Assembly (NCBI GenBank): GCA_036379355.1
Contig: DASVGV010000135.1
Location: forward strand, 1 to 28,088
Length of the DNA stretch: 28,088 nucleotides
DNA from: CAJCIY01 sp036379355
Lineage (GTDB): Bacteria; Actinomycetota; Actinomycetes; Mycobacteriales; CAJCIY01
Reading direction: 5' to 3'
Shown: piece by piece, positions 1 through 8,388 of the stretch
Layout of the letters: the number at the start of each line of letters is the position of its first letter
Position numbering within the stretch: the first letter of the stretch is position 1
Notes under the pieces: generated by a model
Databases searched by the model: none
Seen by the model: the letters and a program-made list of their open reading frames with translations, nothing else
Told to the model about the DNA's origin: nothing
Made by a program: the position numbers and the translations under genes

Positions 1-141
1 GGCAGCCTCCTCGCCAAACTCGGCCTCCGCGACCGCGTCCAGGCCGTCGTCTACGCCTACGAACACGGCCTCGCCCGCCCCGGCACCACACCCGCAGAAG
101 AACAGGCGGCTTGGGTCCAGAAGCCCCCGCATCGGAAATGA
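1..141 (+). CDS. LuxR/NarL-type response regulator, C-terminal fragment
   Basis: Frame 1 is open from the left edge to TGA at 139-141 and encodes 46 residues. The first part (LLAKLGLRDRVQAVVYAYE, then HGLARPG) matches the last two helices of a LuxR-type helix-turn-helix. In NarL/FixJ regulators these recognise DNA, and the K-L-x-x-R-(D/V)-R-V-Q-A-V-V-x-A-Y-E pattern is highly typical. The receiver domain, if present, lies outside the window. The tail after ARPG is about 18 residues of low-complexity sequence. The gene runs toward the 3' end of rnpB, so the two are convergent. Target genes cannot be told from this fragment. Confidence 0.8.
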   Translation, partial: GSLLAKLGLRDRVQAVVYAYEHGLARPGTTPAEEQAAWVQKPPHRK

Positions 142-189
142 CCACCAGCAACCCTGCGGGCCGGACCGCGGTCGGCGTGATAGACGAAC

Positions 190-593
190 TGGAAGGGACG
201 AGTCGGCCTATAAGCCGGGTTCTGTGCACCCGGCGCCTCGCGACACCGGGTCGGCGACCATCTCTCTCGCCCTGACGTTGCCGCCAGGGTCATGCGGTCC
301 ACCCGCAGGCTCGGGCGGGCCGCCCTCGAACGCCTGCGCAGCACCGGCGTACCGATGCCTTTCGACCTTGCTCCGGGTGGGGTTTGCCGTGCCGCCCCTG
401 TCACCAGGAGCGCGGTGGTCTCTTACACCGCCGTTTCACCCTTACCGGAGCCGAAGCCCCGGCGGTCTGTTCTCTGTGGCACTGTCCCGCGGGTCACCCC
501 GGGTCGGCGTTACCGACCACCCTGCCCTTCGGAGCCCGGACTTTCCTCGGCCGCCCTCGCGGGCGGACGCGGCCGCCCGACCGACTCGTCCCG
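190..593 (-). ncRNA. rnpB: RNase P RNA (bacterial type A)
   Basis: This is the catalytic RNA of RNase P, which matures tRNA 5' ends. On the minus strand the 5' end (GACGAGTCGG, 590-581) pairs perfectly over 10 bp with the 3' end (CCGACTCGTC, 206-197), forming helix P1. Conserved cores are present in order: GAGGAAAGTCCGGGCTC near 552-536, the ACAGAGAACAGACCGCC block near 481-465, GGTAAGGGTGAAACGGCGG near 449-431, and the GAACCCGGCTTATAGGCC 3' segment near 222-205. The size of about 400 nt fits actinobacterial type-A RNAs. The ends are approximate: the 5' end is set by P1 and the upstream -10 element, while the 3' end may extend a few bases. Confidence 0.96.
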
Positions 594-600
594 ACTGCTG

Positions 601-606
601 ATCATA
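601..606 (-). promoter_or_regulatory. -10 element of the rnpB promoter
   Basis: The minus strand reads TATGAT here, five of six matches to the sigma-70 -10 consensus. It ends 7 nt before base 593, just where helix P1 requires the RNase P RNA to begin. The -35 region about 17 nt upstream is poor (TGCCCA). The element lies only 12 bp from the start codon of the divergent permease gene. Confidence 0.6.
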
Positions 607-617
607 GGGTCAACCCG

Positions 618-1748
618 GTGTGGTGGGCAGCGTCGTTGGCGGGCCTGCTCGCCATCGCCACGACCGCCCTGCCCTGGCACGACGCGGTCGACACGACGCG
701 GACCGCGGCGCCCGTCCTCGCGTTCCTCGTCGGCATCACGGTGCTCGCCGAGCTGTCCGACGCCGCCGGACTGTTCGAGGTGCTCGCGAGGCGGACGGCG
801 CGCCTGTCAGGCGGCTCGACCCGGCGGTTGTTCCTGCTGGTCTGCCTGCTCGCCTCGTTCGTCACCGTGGCGCTGTCGCTCGACACCACCGCCGTGCTGC
901 TGACGCCCGTCGTGCTCGCACTCGCCGCGGCTGTGCGGGTCGACGCCAGGCCGTTCGCGTACGCCGCCGTCTGGCTGGCCAACGCCGCCAGCCTGCTGCT
1001 GCCGGTGTCGAACCTCACGAACCTGCTCGCCGCAACCCGGCTGGGTGGTCTCGGTGAGCTCGGCTTCGCGCGACGGATGCTCCTGCCGGAGCTCGTGGCC
1101 GTCGTGGTGGTCGTCGGCGTCCTGCTGTTGCGGTTCCGATCGTCGCTGCGTGTCGCGCACGACACGCCACACCCGTACGCGATCACGGACCGGCCGCTGC
1201 TGGTGCTCGCCGCCGCCTGCTGCCTGGCCGTGGCCCCCGCGTCGCTGTTCGGCATCGCGCCCTGGAAGGCGGCCCTCCCCGCTGCCGCGGTGCTCTCCGT
1301 TGCCTTCGCCGTACGGCGCCGGACCGACCTGCGCACCGACCTGGTGCCGTGGCGGCTGGTGCTCCTCACCGAGGGCTTGTTCCTGGTCGTCGCGACACTC
1401 GGCCGTCACGGCCTGTACGACGCGCTCACCCACGTCACCCGCCACGGCAGCCTGCCCACCGCGCTGGTCGGCGCCGGCGGCGCGAATGTCGCGAACAACC
1501 TGCCGACGTACCTCGCCGTCCAGCACGCCGTCCCCGCGGACCACGTCACGGACCTGCTCGCGCTGCTCGTCGGGACCAACTGCGGCCCGCTGCTGCTGGT
1601 CTGGGGTTCACTCGCGACGTTGCTGTGGCGGGAGCGCTGCACGGCCCGCGGCCTGCACATCGGGATCGGCGAGTTCCTGCGCTCGGGCCTGCTCGTCGTC
1701 CCGCCGCTGGTCTTCGGCTGCTACGGCGCACTCCTGCTCACGCACTGA
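618..1748 (+). CDS. ArsB/SLC13-type ion permease
   Basis: A polytopic membrane protein of 376 residues, mostly hydrophobic with about ten predicted helices. It shows hallmarks of the ArsB/NhaD/SLC13 ion-transporter superfamily: the first-half motif PVSNLTNLLAAT and the second-half motif GGANVANNLPTYLA. These are the paired Asn-rich re-entrant segments that form the substrate site. Such proteins move arsenite, organic anions or Na+ against H+, and the substrate cannot be read from sequence. The start is set at GTG 618 because the first helix begins right after it and everything upstream in frame is rnpB antisense sequence. No clear ribosome binding site precedes it, so a leaderless mRNA is possible. 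No arsR or arsC lies nearby, so an arsenite role is unproven. Confidence 0.8.
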   Translation: MWWAASLAGLLAIATTALPWHDAVDTTRTAAPVLAFLVGITVLAELSDAAGLFEVLARRTARLSGGSTRRLFLLVCLLASFVTVALSLDTTAVLLTPVVLALAAAVRVDARPFAYAAVWLANAASLLLPVSNLTNLLAATRLGGLGELGFARRMLLPELVAVVVVVGVLLLRFRSSLRVAHDTPHPYAITDRPLLVLAAACCLAVAPASLFGIAPWKAALPAAAVLSVAFAVRRRTDLRTDLVPWRLVLLTEGLFLVVATLGRHGLYDALTHVTRHGSLPTALVGAGGANVANNLPTYLAVQHAVPADHVTDLLALLVGTNCGPLLLVWGSLATLLWRERCTARGLHIGIGEFLRSGLLVVPPLVFGCYGALLLTH

Positions 1749-1772
1749 GCAGCGACCACCGCCGGCCGGCCG

Positions 1773-2744
1773 TCACCGGTCGTCGTCCTGTGCTCCGATC
1801 TGGACCCGCTCTCGCTGAGGCCGAACCACATACGCCGGGTCGCGCGCGGAATCCAGACCGGCGTGGAACACGCCCCACCGGGTGCACGCCGACGACGCCA
1901 GGAACCCGGCGCCCGCTGCCGCGCTCATCCAGCGCGATCGCCGTCCGGCCAACGCCGCGGCGGTCCCCACAGCGGCCAGCACCTTGCTGGCCGTCATGAA
2001 GCGGCCTCCGGAGCCCGAGCGGTACGGCGTCCCCACGAACCCGAGCCGCCGCTCCATCACCTGGGTGGCGCCCATCTCCAGGCAGGTCCCGAGTACGGCC
2101 ATGGACCTCGCCGGCGCGGACTCCGCGAGGCGCACCGCGAGCAGTCCGAGACCGCCGGCGGCGGAGGCGCCGGACCCGACGAAGAGGAACGGCATCTCGC
2201 GATAGCCCTCGTGCCACGCAGGAACGGCAGTGTCGCTGACCAGCGCGCCGGTGTACGCGGCCACACCCGGCCCGAGGACGGCGGCGGCGGCAGTACCGAC
2301 AGCCCCGAGCGTCTTCGCCCGTCCGGTCAGCGCCGTCAGCGCGGCGACGCCCGCCGCCGGGCCGTACCCGGCGAGCAGCCACGACCCGACGCTCATCGGC
2401 GAGGTGGGCTTGAACACGCGCAGCATGTTGGCGAACCGCGACGGCCGGCCCAGGTCGTGAACGAGGCCTACGGCGCCGAGACCGATGGCCCCCAGGGACC
2501 CGACCTTCATGACCTGCGCGAGCTCGGGCCGCCCGGTCACCGCGGCGCCGGCGGCGAGCAGCGACCCGGCTCCGGCAAGACCACCGAGAAACAGGTAGCC
2601 GGGGATGTCGGGCGCGCGCCACGTCGGCGCGTGGAGAACCGGCCTGCCGTAGTACGAGGTGAACTCGGCGTCCGGGACCATCGGCTGCTCGCCGCGCCGG
2701 CCGCGCCCACGACGCCGGCCGCGCCCTCCGGTGCTGCCGCTCAT
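1773..2744 (-). CDS. nrfD: NrfD/PsrC-type membrane subunit of formate dehydrogenase
   Basis: A 323-residue membrane protein of the NrfD (polysulfide reductase PsrC) family. The N-terminus is Arg/Gly-rich (about 20 residues), followed by the family-typical YYGRPVLHAPTWRAPDIPGY lead into helix 1. The loop HDLGRPSRFANMLRVFKPTSPMS after helix 2 is also a standard NrfD signature; then come further helices to about residue 290. In homologous enzymes this subunit anchors the Fe-S protein and passes electrons to quinone without haem. The ATG overlaps the stop of the Fe-S gene by 4 nt (ATGA, 2741-2744), so translation is probably coupled. It is the last gene of the operon and converges on the permease gene with a 24-bp gap. 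Confidence 0.88.
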   Translation of the reverse strand: MSGSTGGRGRRRGRGRRGEQPMVPDAEFTSYYGRPVLHAPTWRAPDIPGYLFLGGLAGAGSLLAAGAAVTGRPELAQVMKVGSLGAIGLGAVGLVHDLGRPSRFANMLRVFKPTSPMSVGSWLLAGYGPAAGVAALTALTGRAKTLGAVGTAAAAVLGPGVAAYTGALVSDTAVPAWHEGYREMPFLFVGSGASAAGGLGLLAVRLAESAPARSMAVLGTCLEMGATQVMERRLGFVGTPYRSGSGGRFMTASKVLAAVGTAAALAGRRSRWMSAAAGAGFLASSACTRWGVFHAGLDSARDPAYVVRPQRERVQIGAQDDDR

Positions 2745-3601
2745 CGCCCTGCGCCGAACGCGCCGACCGCGAGGGCCACCAACGCCGCCGCGGCCATCCC
2801 GACGTGCTTCCACATGTCCGGCAGGTCCCGCGTGGTGACGATCGGGTCCGGGGGCAGGCCGTACGCCTCCGGCTCGTCCAGGAGAAGGAAGAAGGCACCG
2901 GCACCGCCGACACCGTCGTGCGGGTCCTCGCCGTACAGCCGGGCGTCGGTCACGCCGTTCCGGTGCAGGTGCTCGACCCGGTCCGTGGCCCGTCGCCGGA
3001 GCTCCTCCAGGGGGCCGTACTGGATGGACTCGGTCGGACACGCCTTGGCGCACGCCGGCTCGAGCCCCTCGCCGAGGCGGTCGTAGCACAACGTGCACTT
3101 CCAGGCACGGCCGTCGTCCTTGCGCTGGTCGATCACGCCGTACGGGCAGGCGGGGACGCAGTAGCCGCAGCCGTTGCAGACGTCCTCCTGCACGACGACG
3201 GTGCCGAACTCGGTACGGAACAGCGCACCGGTCGGGCACACGTCGAGGCAGGCGGCCTGCGTGCAGTGCTTGCACACGTCGCTCGCCATCAGCCAGCGCA
3301 GATCCGCGGGCTCTCCCGCCGGATGCTGAACCCCCGGCACCTGCGCGGCCAGCGGCTTGGCCTGCTCGATGAACGCGACGTGCCGCCAGGTGGAGCCGCC
3401 GAGACCCTGGGTGTTGTCGTACGACATGCCGGTGAAGTCGATGCCGTCCTCGGGGATCGCGTTCCACTCCTTGCAGGCGACCTCACAGGCCTTGCAGCCG
3501 ATGCAGACCGACGTGTCGGTGAAGAAGCCCATTCGGGGCGGGTGATCCTCATGCCCGGCGCGCCCGGCCGGGTCGATGTCCCCGAGGAAGACGGTGCTCA
3601 C
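2741..3601 (-). CDS. fdhB: Formate dehydrogenase iron-sulfur (beta) subunit
   Basis: A 286-residue electron-transfer subunit with four [4Fe-4S] cysteine groups in the order expected for FdnH/FdhB proteins: C33-x2-C36-x2-C39-x3-C43; CKHCTQAACLDVC; CNGCGYCVPACPYG; and CTLCYDR followed by CAKAC. The clusters relay electrons from the molybdopterin subunit toward the membrane. A hydrophobic stretch near the C-terminus (HVGMAAAALVALAVGAFGAG) is a likely single anchoring helix, as in FdnH. The GTG start overlaps the catalytic subunit's stop by 4 nt (GTGA, 3598-3601), and its own stop overlaps the NrfD start. No Tat or Sec signal is visible, so the clusters probably face the cytoplasm. Confidence 0.92.
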   Translation of the reverse strand: MSTVFLGDIDPAGRAGHEDHPPRMGFFTDTSVCIGCKACEVACKEWNAIPEDGIDFTGMSYDNTQGLGGSTWRHVAFIEQAKPLAAQVPGVQHPAGEPADLRWLMASDVCKHCTQAACLDVCPTGALFRTEFGTVVVQEDVCNGCGYCVPACPYGVIDQRKDDGRAWKCTLCYDRLGEGLEPACAKACPTESIQYGPLEELRRRATDRVEHLHRNGVTDARLYGEDPHDGVGGAGAFFLLLDEPEAYGLPPDPIVTTRDLPDMWKHVGMAAAALVALAVGAFGAGR

Positions 3602-6600
3602 TGCTCGGTCCCCGTCCGTTCGGTGATGCCGGCCCGTCGCTGGTAGTCGGCCACCAGCCTGTCCCGTGCGGCGCCGCGCGGCCGGCGGCCGGGTCGAATG
3701 TCGCAGGCCAAGGCCTTCACCTCCTGGATGTGCACGTTCGGGTCCAGCGACAGGTGAGCCAGCTCGTTCGCCGCATCACCGGTGGACAGGCCGTTCGCCC
3801 CCCAGTGATAGGGCAGGCCGACCTGATGCAGGACTCGGCCCCGTACCGTGATGGGACTGATCCGCCGGGTCACCAGCACCCTGGCCTCGATCGCTCCGCG
3901 CGCCGTCACGATCGTGGCCCAGCCGCCGGGCTCGACGCCCCGCTCCTGCGCGAGCTCGGGCGAGATCTCACAGAACATCGCCGGCTGGAGCTCGGCGAGG
4001 TACGGCAGGAACCGGCTCATGCCGCCGGCGGTGTGGTGCTCGGTGAGCCGATATGTGGTGGTGACGTACGGGAAGACGTCCGAACCCGGCTCGCTACCGC
4101 TGGGCTGGTAACGGTTGTCGTCCCGCGGCGCCGTGACGAGGCGCACCGGACTGCGCTGCTGCGCGTACAGCGGGTTGTCGACCGGCGAGTCCTGCGGCTC
4201 GTAGTGGGCGGGCAGCGGCCCGTCGGTGAGTCCCGCCGGCGCGAACAGCCAGGCCTTGCCGTCGGCCTGCATCACGAACGGGTCGATCCCCGACAGGGCC
4301 TCGGCCCCCCGCGCCCCGTCAGCCGGCCGGTGCCACGGCGACGTGTGCGCCGCGAAGTCGGGGACGTCGTGCCCGGTCCACTGGGCCGAGTCCTCGTCCC
4401 ACCAGACCAGCGCCTTGCGCTCGCTCCAAGGCCTTCCGTCCGGGTCGGCAGAGGCGCGGTTGTAGAGAATGCGCCGGTTGGCCGGCCAGGCCCATCCCCA
4501 CTCGTTGGCGACCCAGTCCTGCTCCGACGCGGGCTTGCGCCGCGCGGCCTGGTTCTCGCCGCCGGCGTAGACACCGCAGTAGATCCAGCAGCCGCACGCC
4601 GTCGACCCGTCCCCGTGCAGCTGCTCGTACGACGACAGCGGCCGGCCCTCCGCATCCCACCCGTTGATCTCCGCCAGCACCGCCTCGGCGACCGGCTCCG
4701 CCTGCGATCCGGACGTGGGGTAGTCCCACGTGAGGTCGAGCAGCGGGCGGTCCATCTCGTCGTCCGACCCCGCGAGCTTCTCGCGGATCAGGCGACCCAG
4801 GTGGTAGGTGAACCACAGGTCCGAGCGCGCGTCACCCGCCGGCTCCACGGCCTGGTGGTGCCACTGGAGCATGCGCTGGGTGTTGGTGAACGACCCGTCC
4901 TTCTCCGTCTGGGCGGCGGCCGGGAGGAAGAAGACCTCCGTACCGATGTCCTCGGCACGCATCTCCCCGGACTCGATCTCCGGTCCGTTCTGCCACCACG
5001 TCGCCGACTCGATCAGGCTGAAGTCGCGGACCACCAGCCAGTCGAGGTTCGACAGGCCGAGCCGCTGCCGCCTGGCGTTGGCCGACCCCACGGCCGGGTT
5101 CTCGCCGTACAGGAAGTAACCCTTCGTCTCCCCGTCGATCTGGCTCTGCACCGTCTCGTACGTGCTGTGCGAGCCGGTCAGCCGCGGGAGGTAGTCGAAA
5201 CAGAAGTCGTTCTCGGGCGTCGCCGCCGGGCCCCAGTAGGACTTGAGCAGGCTGACCAGGTACGAGCGCATCTCCGCCCAGTAGCCCTTGTCGGTCGACT
5301 CGGCGTCGAGGAACGAGTCGAGGGTCTCGTCCTTGTGCGCGTGCGGCATCGGGATGTAGCCGGGCAGCAGGTTGAAAAGGGTCGGGATGTCGGTGGACCC
5401 CTGGATGCTCGCGTGTCCTCGCAACGCCAGGATGCCGCCGCCGGGCCGTCCGATGTTGCCGAGAAGCAGCTGGAGGATGGCGGCGGTCCTGATGTACTGC
5501 ACGCCCACCGTGTGCTGCGTCCACCCGACCGCGTAGACGAACTCGGTCGTGCGGTCGCGGCCCGAGTTGTCCGTGACGGCCGTGGCCACTCGCTCGAACA
5601 GCTGCGGGGGGATGCCGCACACGTCCTGCACCATCTCCGGGGTGTAGCGGGCGAAGTGCCGCTTCAGCACCTGGAACACGCAGCGCGGGTGCTGCATCGT
5701 CTCGTCGCGGGGCGGCTGCAGCCCGCCGATGGCCGCACCCCCGGAGCCCATCGCGTGACCGCGGGCGGCCGTGCTCGCCGGGCCGGCCCCGGTGTCCCCG
5801 TACTCCTGGTCGCGCTGGCCCGAGGCGGCCTGCACCTCCATACCCTCGTACTGCCACGTGCTGGGGTCGTACGTGCGGCTGTCGGGATCCAGACCCGAGA
5901 AGACCCCGTCGAGGTCCTCGGTGTCGCGGAAGTCCTCCCGCAGGATGGCCGGCCCGTTCGTGTAGTGCACGACGTACTCGCGGAAGTACTTGTCGTTCGA
6001 CAGCACGTAGTTGATCAGTCCGCCGAGGAAGACGATGTCGCTGCCGGCGCGCAGCGGGACGTGCAGGTCAGCGAGCGCGCTGGTCCGGGTGAAGCGCGGG
6101 TCGACGTGGATCACTGTCGCGCCGCGGGCCTTGGCCTCCATCACCCACTGGAACCCCACCGGATGGCACTCGGCCATGTTCGAACCCTCGATGACGATGC
6201 AGTCGGAGTTCTGCAGGTCCTGCTGGAAGGTCGTCGCGCCGCCGCGACCGAACGAGGCACCCAAACTGGGCACCGTGGAGGAGTGTCAAATGCGGGCCTG
6301 GTTCTCGATCTGGATCGCGCCCATCGCCGTGAACAGCTTCTTGATGAGGTAGTTCTCCTCGTTGTCGAGAGTCGCTCCTCCGAGCGATGCGATGCCCATC
6401 GTCCGCCGCACCCGCTTGCCGCCGGACTCCCACTGCCAGCCTTCGCGCCGGCTCTTGATCACGCGGTCGGCAATCATGTCCATCGCTTTGTCGAGCTCGA
6501 GCCGCTCCCATGCGGTGCCGTGCGGCCGGCGGTACAGCACGCCGTACTCGCGCGCGCAGCCCGTGGTGAGCTGCAGCGTCGCCGACCCCTTGGGGCACAG

Positions 6601-6852
6601 CCGGCCTCGGCTGACCGGTGAGTCGGGGTCACCCTCGATCTGCACGACCTTGTCGCCGGAGACGTAGACGTTCTGCCCGCACCCCACCGCGCAGTACGGG
6701 CAGACCGACTTCACCACCTTGTCGGCGGTCGCGATCCGCGACGAGAGCTGTTCGGTCTTGCGACTCATCGCCGCCCGCCCGCGCCCGAGCGCGTCGCCCT
6801 CGGTGGCCTGGCGCATCACGGGCCAGCCGCCCAGGAAGGTGCGGATGCTCAT
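3598..6852 (-). CDS. fdhA: Selenocysteine formate dehydrogenase, catalytic (alpha) subunit
   Basis: A molybdopterin (bis-MGD) formate dehydrogenase of 1084 residues if the in-frame TGA at 6286-6288 is read as selenocysteine (residue 189). The N-terminal [4Fe-4S] site is C51-x2-C54-x3-C58 with the fourth Cys at 86 (GRLCPKG). The Sec lies in NQARI-U-HSSTVPSLGASFGRGG, the exact setting of the active-site Sec/Cys of FdnG-type enzymes; the histidine after Sec is the usual catalytic partner. Further signatures include GSNMAECHPVGFQW and VIHVDPRFTRTSA. The reading frame is the same on both sides of the TGA, which rules out a frameshift. No Tat motif (RRxFLK) is seen, so a cytoplasmic location is likely. 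The ATG overlaps the HHE gene's stop (ATGA, 6849-6852). No selA, selB, selC, fdhD or fdhE is in the window. Confidence 0.93.
6256..6274 (-). promoter_or_regulatory. SECIS-like hairpin after the Sec codon
   Basis: In the mRNA, GGUGCCCA-GUU-UGGGUGCC can fold into an 8-bp stem (two G-U pairs), or with a slightly wider AGUUU apical loop. It begins 11 nt after the UGA, about the spacing of the upper SECIS stem in E. coli fdhF/fdnG, and has G and U in the apical loop as SelB recognition requires there. It is inside the coding region, as usual for bacterial SECIS elements. The SelB contact itself is inferred. Confidence 0.65.
6286..6288 (-). other. In-frame UGA read as selenocysteine
   Basis: The codon is TGA on the minus strand, between Ile188 and His190 of the formate dehydrogenase, exactly where FdnG/FdhF-type enzymes place Sec (or Cys). 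Homology to the family continues directly on both sides in the same frame, so this is recoding and not a true stop or a pseudogene. Confidence 0.9.
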
Positions 6853-7421
6853 GCCGGCTCCTTACGCTCGTACGCCTGCAGAAACCGCTCGCCCAGCTCG
6901 CTTCGGGTCTGCTCGTCGGTGGCGTCACGCAGGTCGAGGAAGACCTTGTCCTCGTACGCGACGTGGGCCCGCAGCTGCGAGATCAACTGCTCCGCGAGGC
7001 GGCCATGTTCGTCGCTGTCCGGGGCCGCTGTCGCGAGCGCCGCCAGCGTGTCGTTGCTCTGCTGCTCCTGCGCGAGTGCGGCATCTGCTCGCGCGTCCCC
7101 GTCCGCCAGATGCGTGCGGACCGCTGGCCACAGGTAACGCCGTTCGGCGCTCTCGTGCCGCGACGCCACGTCCCGGATCAGGTCGATGATCGCGGCCCGC
7201 TGCTGCACCTGCTCGTCGCTTGCGCCGTAGGCGGGGATGGCTCCCAGCCGTTTCCCGAGAGCGGTCAGGTGATCGTGCTGGCGGGTCAGCACGGCCAGCA
7301 GCTCGTGCGCGCCGTCCGGGCCGCGCGACTCCCCGACGTGCAGGCTTCGCGCGGCGGCAGCGGAGCGCATCTGCGGGTCCTGCGCCACCCGCTCTGCGAC
7401 CCACTGCTCAACCCTCGACAT
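6849..7421 (-). CDS. Hemerythrin-like HHE-domain protein
   Basis: A soluble, helical protein of 190 residues with a hemerythrin/HHE cation-binding pattern: QHDH (H49, H51), H89-x3-E93 (RHESAE), and H153-x3-E157 (HVAYE). Such domains hold a di-iron site that binds O2 or NO or senses iron and redox state. The helix that often carries an Glu-His pair reads QEQQSN (about 118-123), so one typical His ligand may be replaced. The ATG is chosen because AAGGG lies 5 nt upstream; a longer start at 7508 would add unconserved sequence. It is the first gene of the formate dehydrogenase operon and overlaps the catalytic gene by 4 nt. An O2-scavenging or maturation role for the oxygen-sensitive enzyme is inference. 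Confidence 0.85.
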   Translation of the reverse strand: MSRVEQWVAERVAQDPQMRSAAAARSLHVGESRGPDGAHELLAVLTRQHDHLTALGKRLGAIPAYGASDEQVQQRAAIIDLIRDVASRHESAERRYLWPAVRTHLADGDARADAALAQEQQSNDTLAALATAAPDSDEHGRLAEQLISQLRAHVAYEDKVFLDLRDATDEQTRSELGERFLQAYERKEPA

Positions 7422-7495
7422 CCGACCCTTCCGCCGAGACGAGTGCGAGGACACGCACGCCGGGAGAGTCGGCTGCTTCGTCTGGGCTGCCCTCG

Positions 7496-7524
7496 ACGTT
7501 ACGGACACCGCCTGGTTCCGACAA
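7496..7524 (-). promoter_or_regulatory. Possible promoter of the HHE-formate dehydrogenase operon
   Basis: Minus strand TTGTCG (7524-7519), a 17-nt spacer, then TAACGT (7501-7496) resembles a sigma-70/HrdB-type promoter. It would give a leader of roughly 70 nt before the HHE ATG. The match is partial (4/6 and 3/6), and no operator or terminator is obvious in the 189-bp gap to the divergent TrkA-C gene. Confidence 0.3.
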
Positions 7525-7610
7525 GTACGCGGGCTGCCCGCGCGCCACGCCCCCTGCCCCGGTGCCGGCCTCGGGGGTCACCCCGGCCGTACGCGGGTAG
7601 TGGTGGCCCC

Positions 7611-8384
7611 ATGATTGCGATCGCGACCTTGCTGCTCGTCGTGACGATCTCACTCATCGTGACGCGGGTGGCCACGGTGATCCTCACGGCCAGCGGGCTG
7701 TCACGGCAGGCCGCGCAGTTCCAGGCCCGGTCGGCGTTCACCGGCTCCGGCTTCACCACCAGCGAGTCCGAGCGCGTCGTCGACAACCCGCTGCGGCGCC
7801 GCGTGATCATGACCCTGATGCTGCTGGGAAACGCCGGCATCGTCGCGGCCGCGAGCACCACGATCCTCGGCTTTCGCGGTGGCGGCATCGGGCACCAGGG
7901 CTGGCGGGTGCTCGAGCTCGTCGCCGGCCTCGTCGCGCTCCTGTACCTGTCCCGCAGCCGATGGGTCGACCAGCGCCTCACCCGGCTCATCAAGCGGGCG
8001 ATCGACCGCTACACGGACCTGCCCACGCGCGACCTCGCCGGGCTGCTGGACCTGTCCGGCGAGTACGCCGTGAACGAGCTCGCGGTCACCGAACGGGACT
8101 GGATCGCCGGCCGCCGGCTCCAGGACCTGGCCCTGCGCGACGAAGGTGCCGTCGTCCTCGGCATCACGCGAAAGAGCGGCGTCTACCTCGGCGCGCCGAC
8201 CGGCGAGACCGTCCTGGACGCCGGCGACATCCTCATCGTGTACGGGCGGGGGGAGCTGCTGCGCGAGCTCGACGACCGGCCGGTGGGCCCGGGCGGCGAC
8301 CTCGCCCACGCGGCAGCGGTCGCGCGCCAGCGCCGGATCGAGCAGGAGCAGGCCGAGACCGCACGCGAGCCCGACCCCGCGTGA
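7611..8384 (+). CDS. Membrane protein with TrkA-C (RCK_C) domain
   Basis: A 257-residue protein with a helix at residues 2-27, the segment ARSAFTGSGFTTSES, a second helix (RVIMTLMLLGNAGIVAAAST) and a third around residues 100-115. A cytoplasmic part with a TrkA-C fold follows from about 160 to 225 (GAVVLGITRKSGVYLGAPTG, then LDAGDILIVYGRGELL). TrkA-C domains bind small ligands such as cyclic dinucleotides or nucleotides and gate K+ transporters and channels. The G-x-G-F-T-T segment recalls the pore loops of TrkH/Ktr proteins, but only one copy is present, so a channel would need to be an oligomer. The ATG is the first good start; it has no strong Shine-Dalgarno. It is convergent with the RNase HI operon with a 4-bp gap. 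Confidence 0.75.
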   Translation: MIAIATLLLVVTISLIVTRVATVILTASGLSRQAAQFQARSAFTGSGFTTSESERVVDNPLRRRVIMTLMLLGNAGIVAAASTTILGFRGGGIGHQGWRVLELVAGLVALLYLSRSRWVDQRLTRLIKRAIDRYTDLPTRDLAGLLDLSGEYAVNELAVTERDWIAGRRLQDLALRDEGAVVLGITRKSGVYLGAPTGETVLDAGDILIVYGRGELLRELDDRPVGPGGDLAHAAAVARQRRIEQEQAETAREPDPA

Positions 8385-8388
8385 GCCG

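Noticed and set aside
224..903. Open frames across 224-903 on the + strand
   Set aside because: The left part is fully explained by RNase P RNA on the other strand, with all conserved cores present. Only the in-frame part from 618 encodes a real protein.
1749..1800. Possible terminator hairpin between the permease and NrfD genes
   Set aside because: Only a 5-bp CGACC/GGTCG stem and a self-palindromic GC run are seen, mostly inside the NrfD coding end. Too weak to call.
3598..6288. fdhA as two genes or a pseudogene split by TGA
   Set aside because: The frame is unchanged across the TGA, which lies exactly at the known Sec position, with a hairpin following it. Recoding explains it better.
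3730..6621. A 963-codon open frame on the + strand across fdhA
   Set aside because: It is antisense to the formate dehydrogenase and Arg/Pro/Gly-rich with no family signature. Such frames arise from third-position GC in the real gene.
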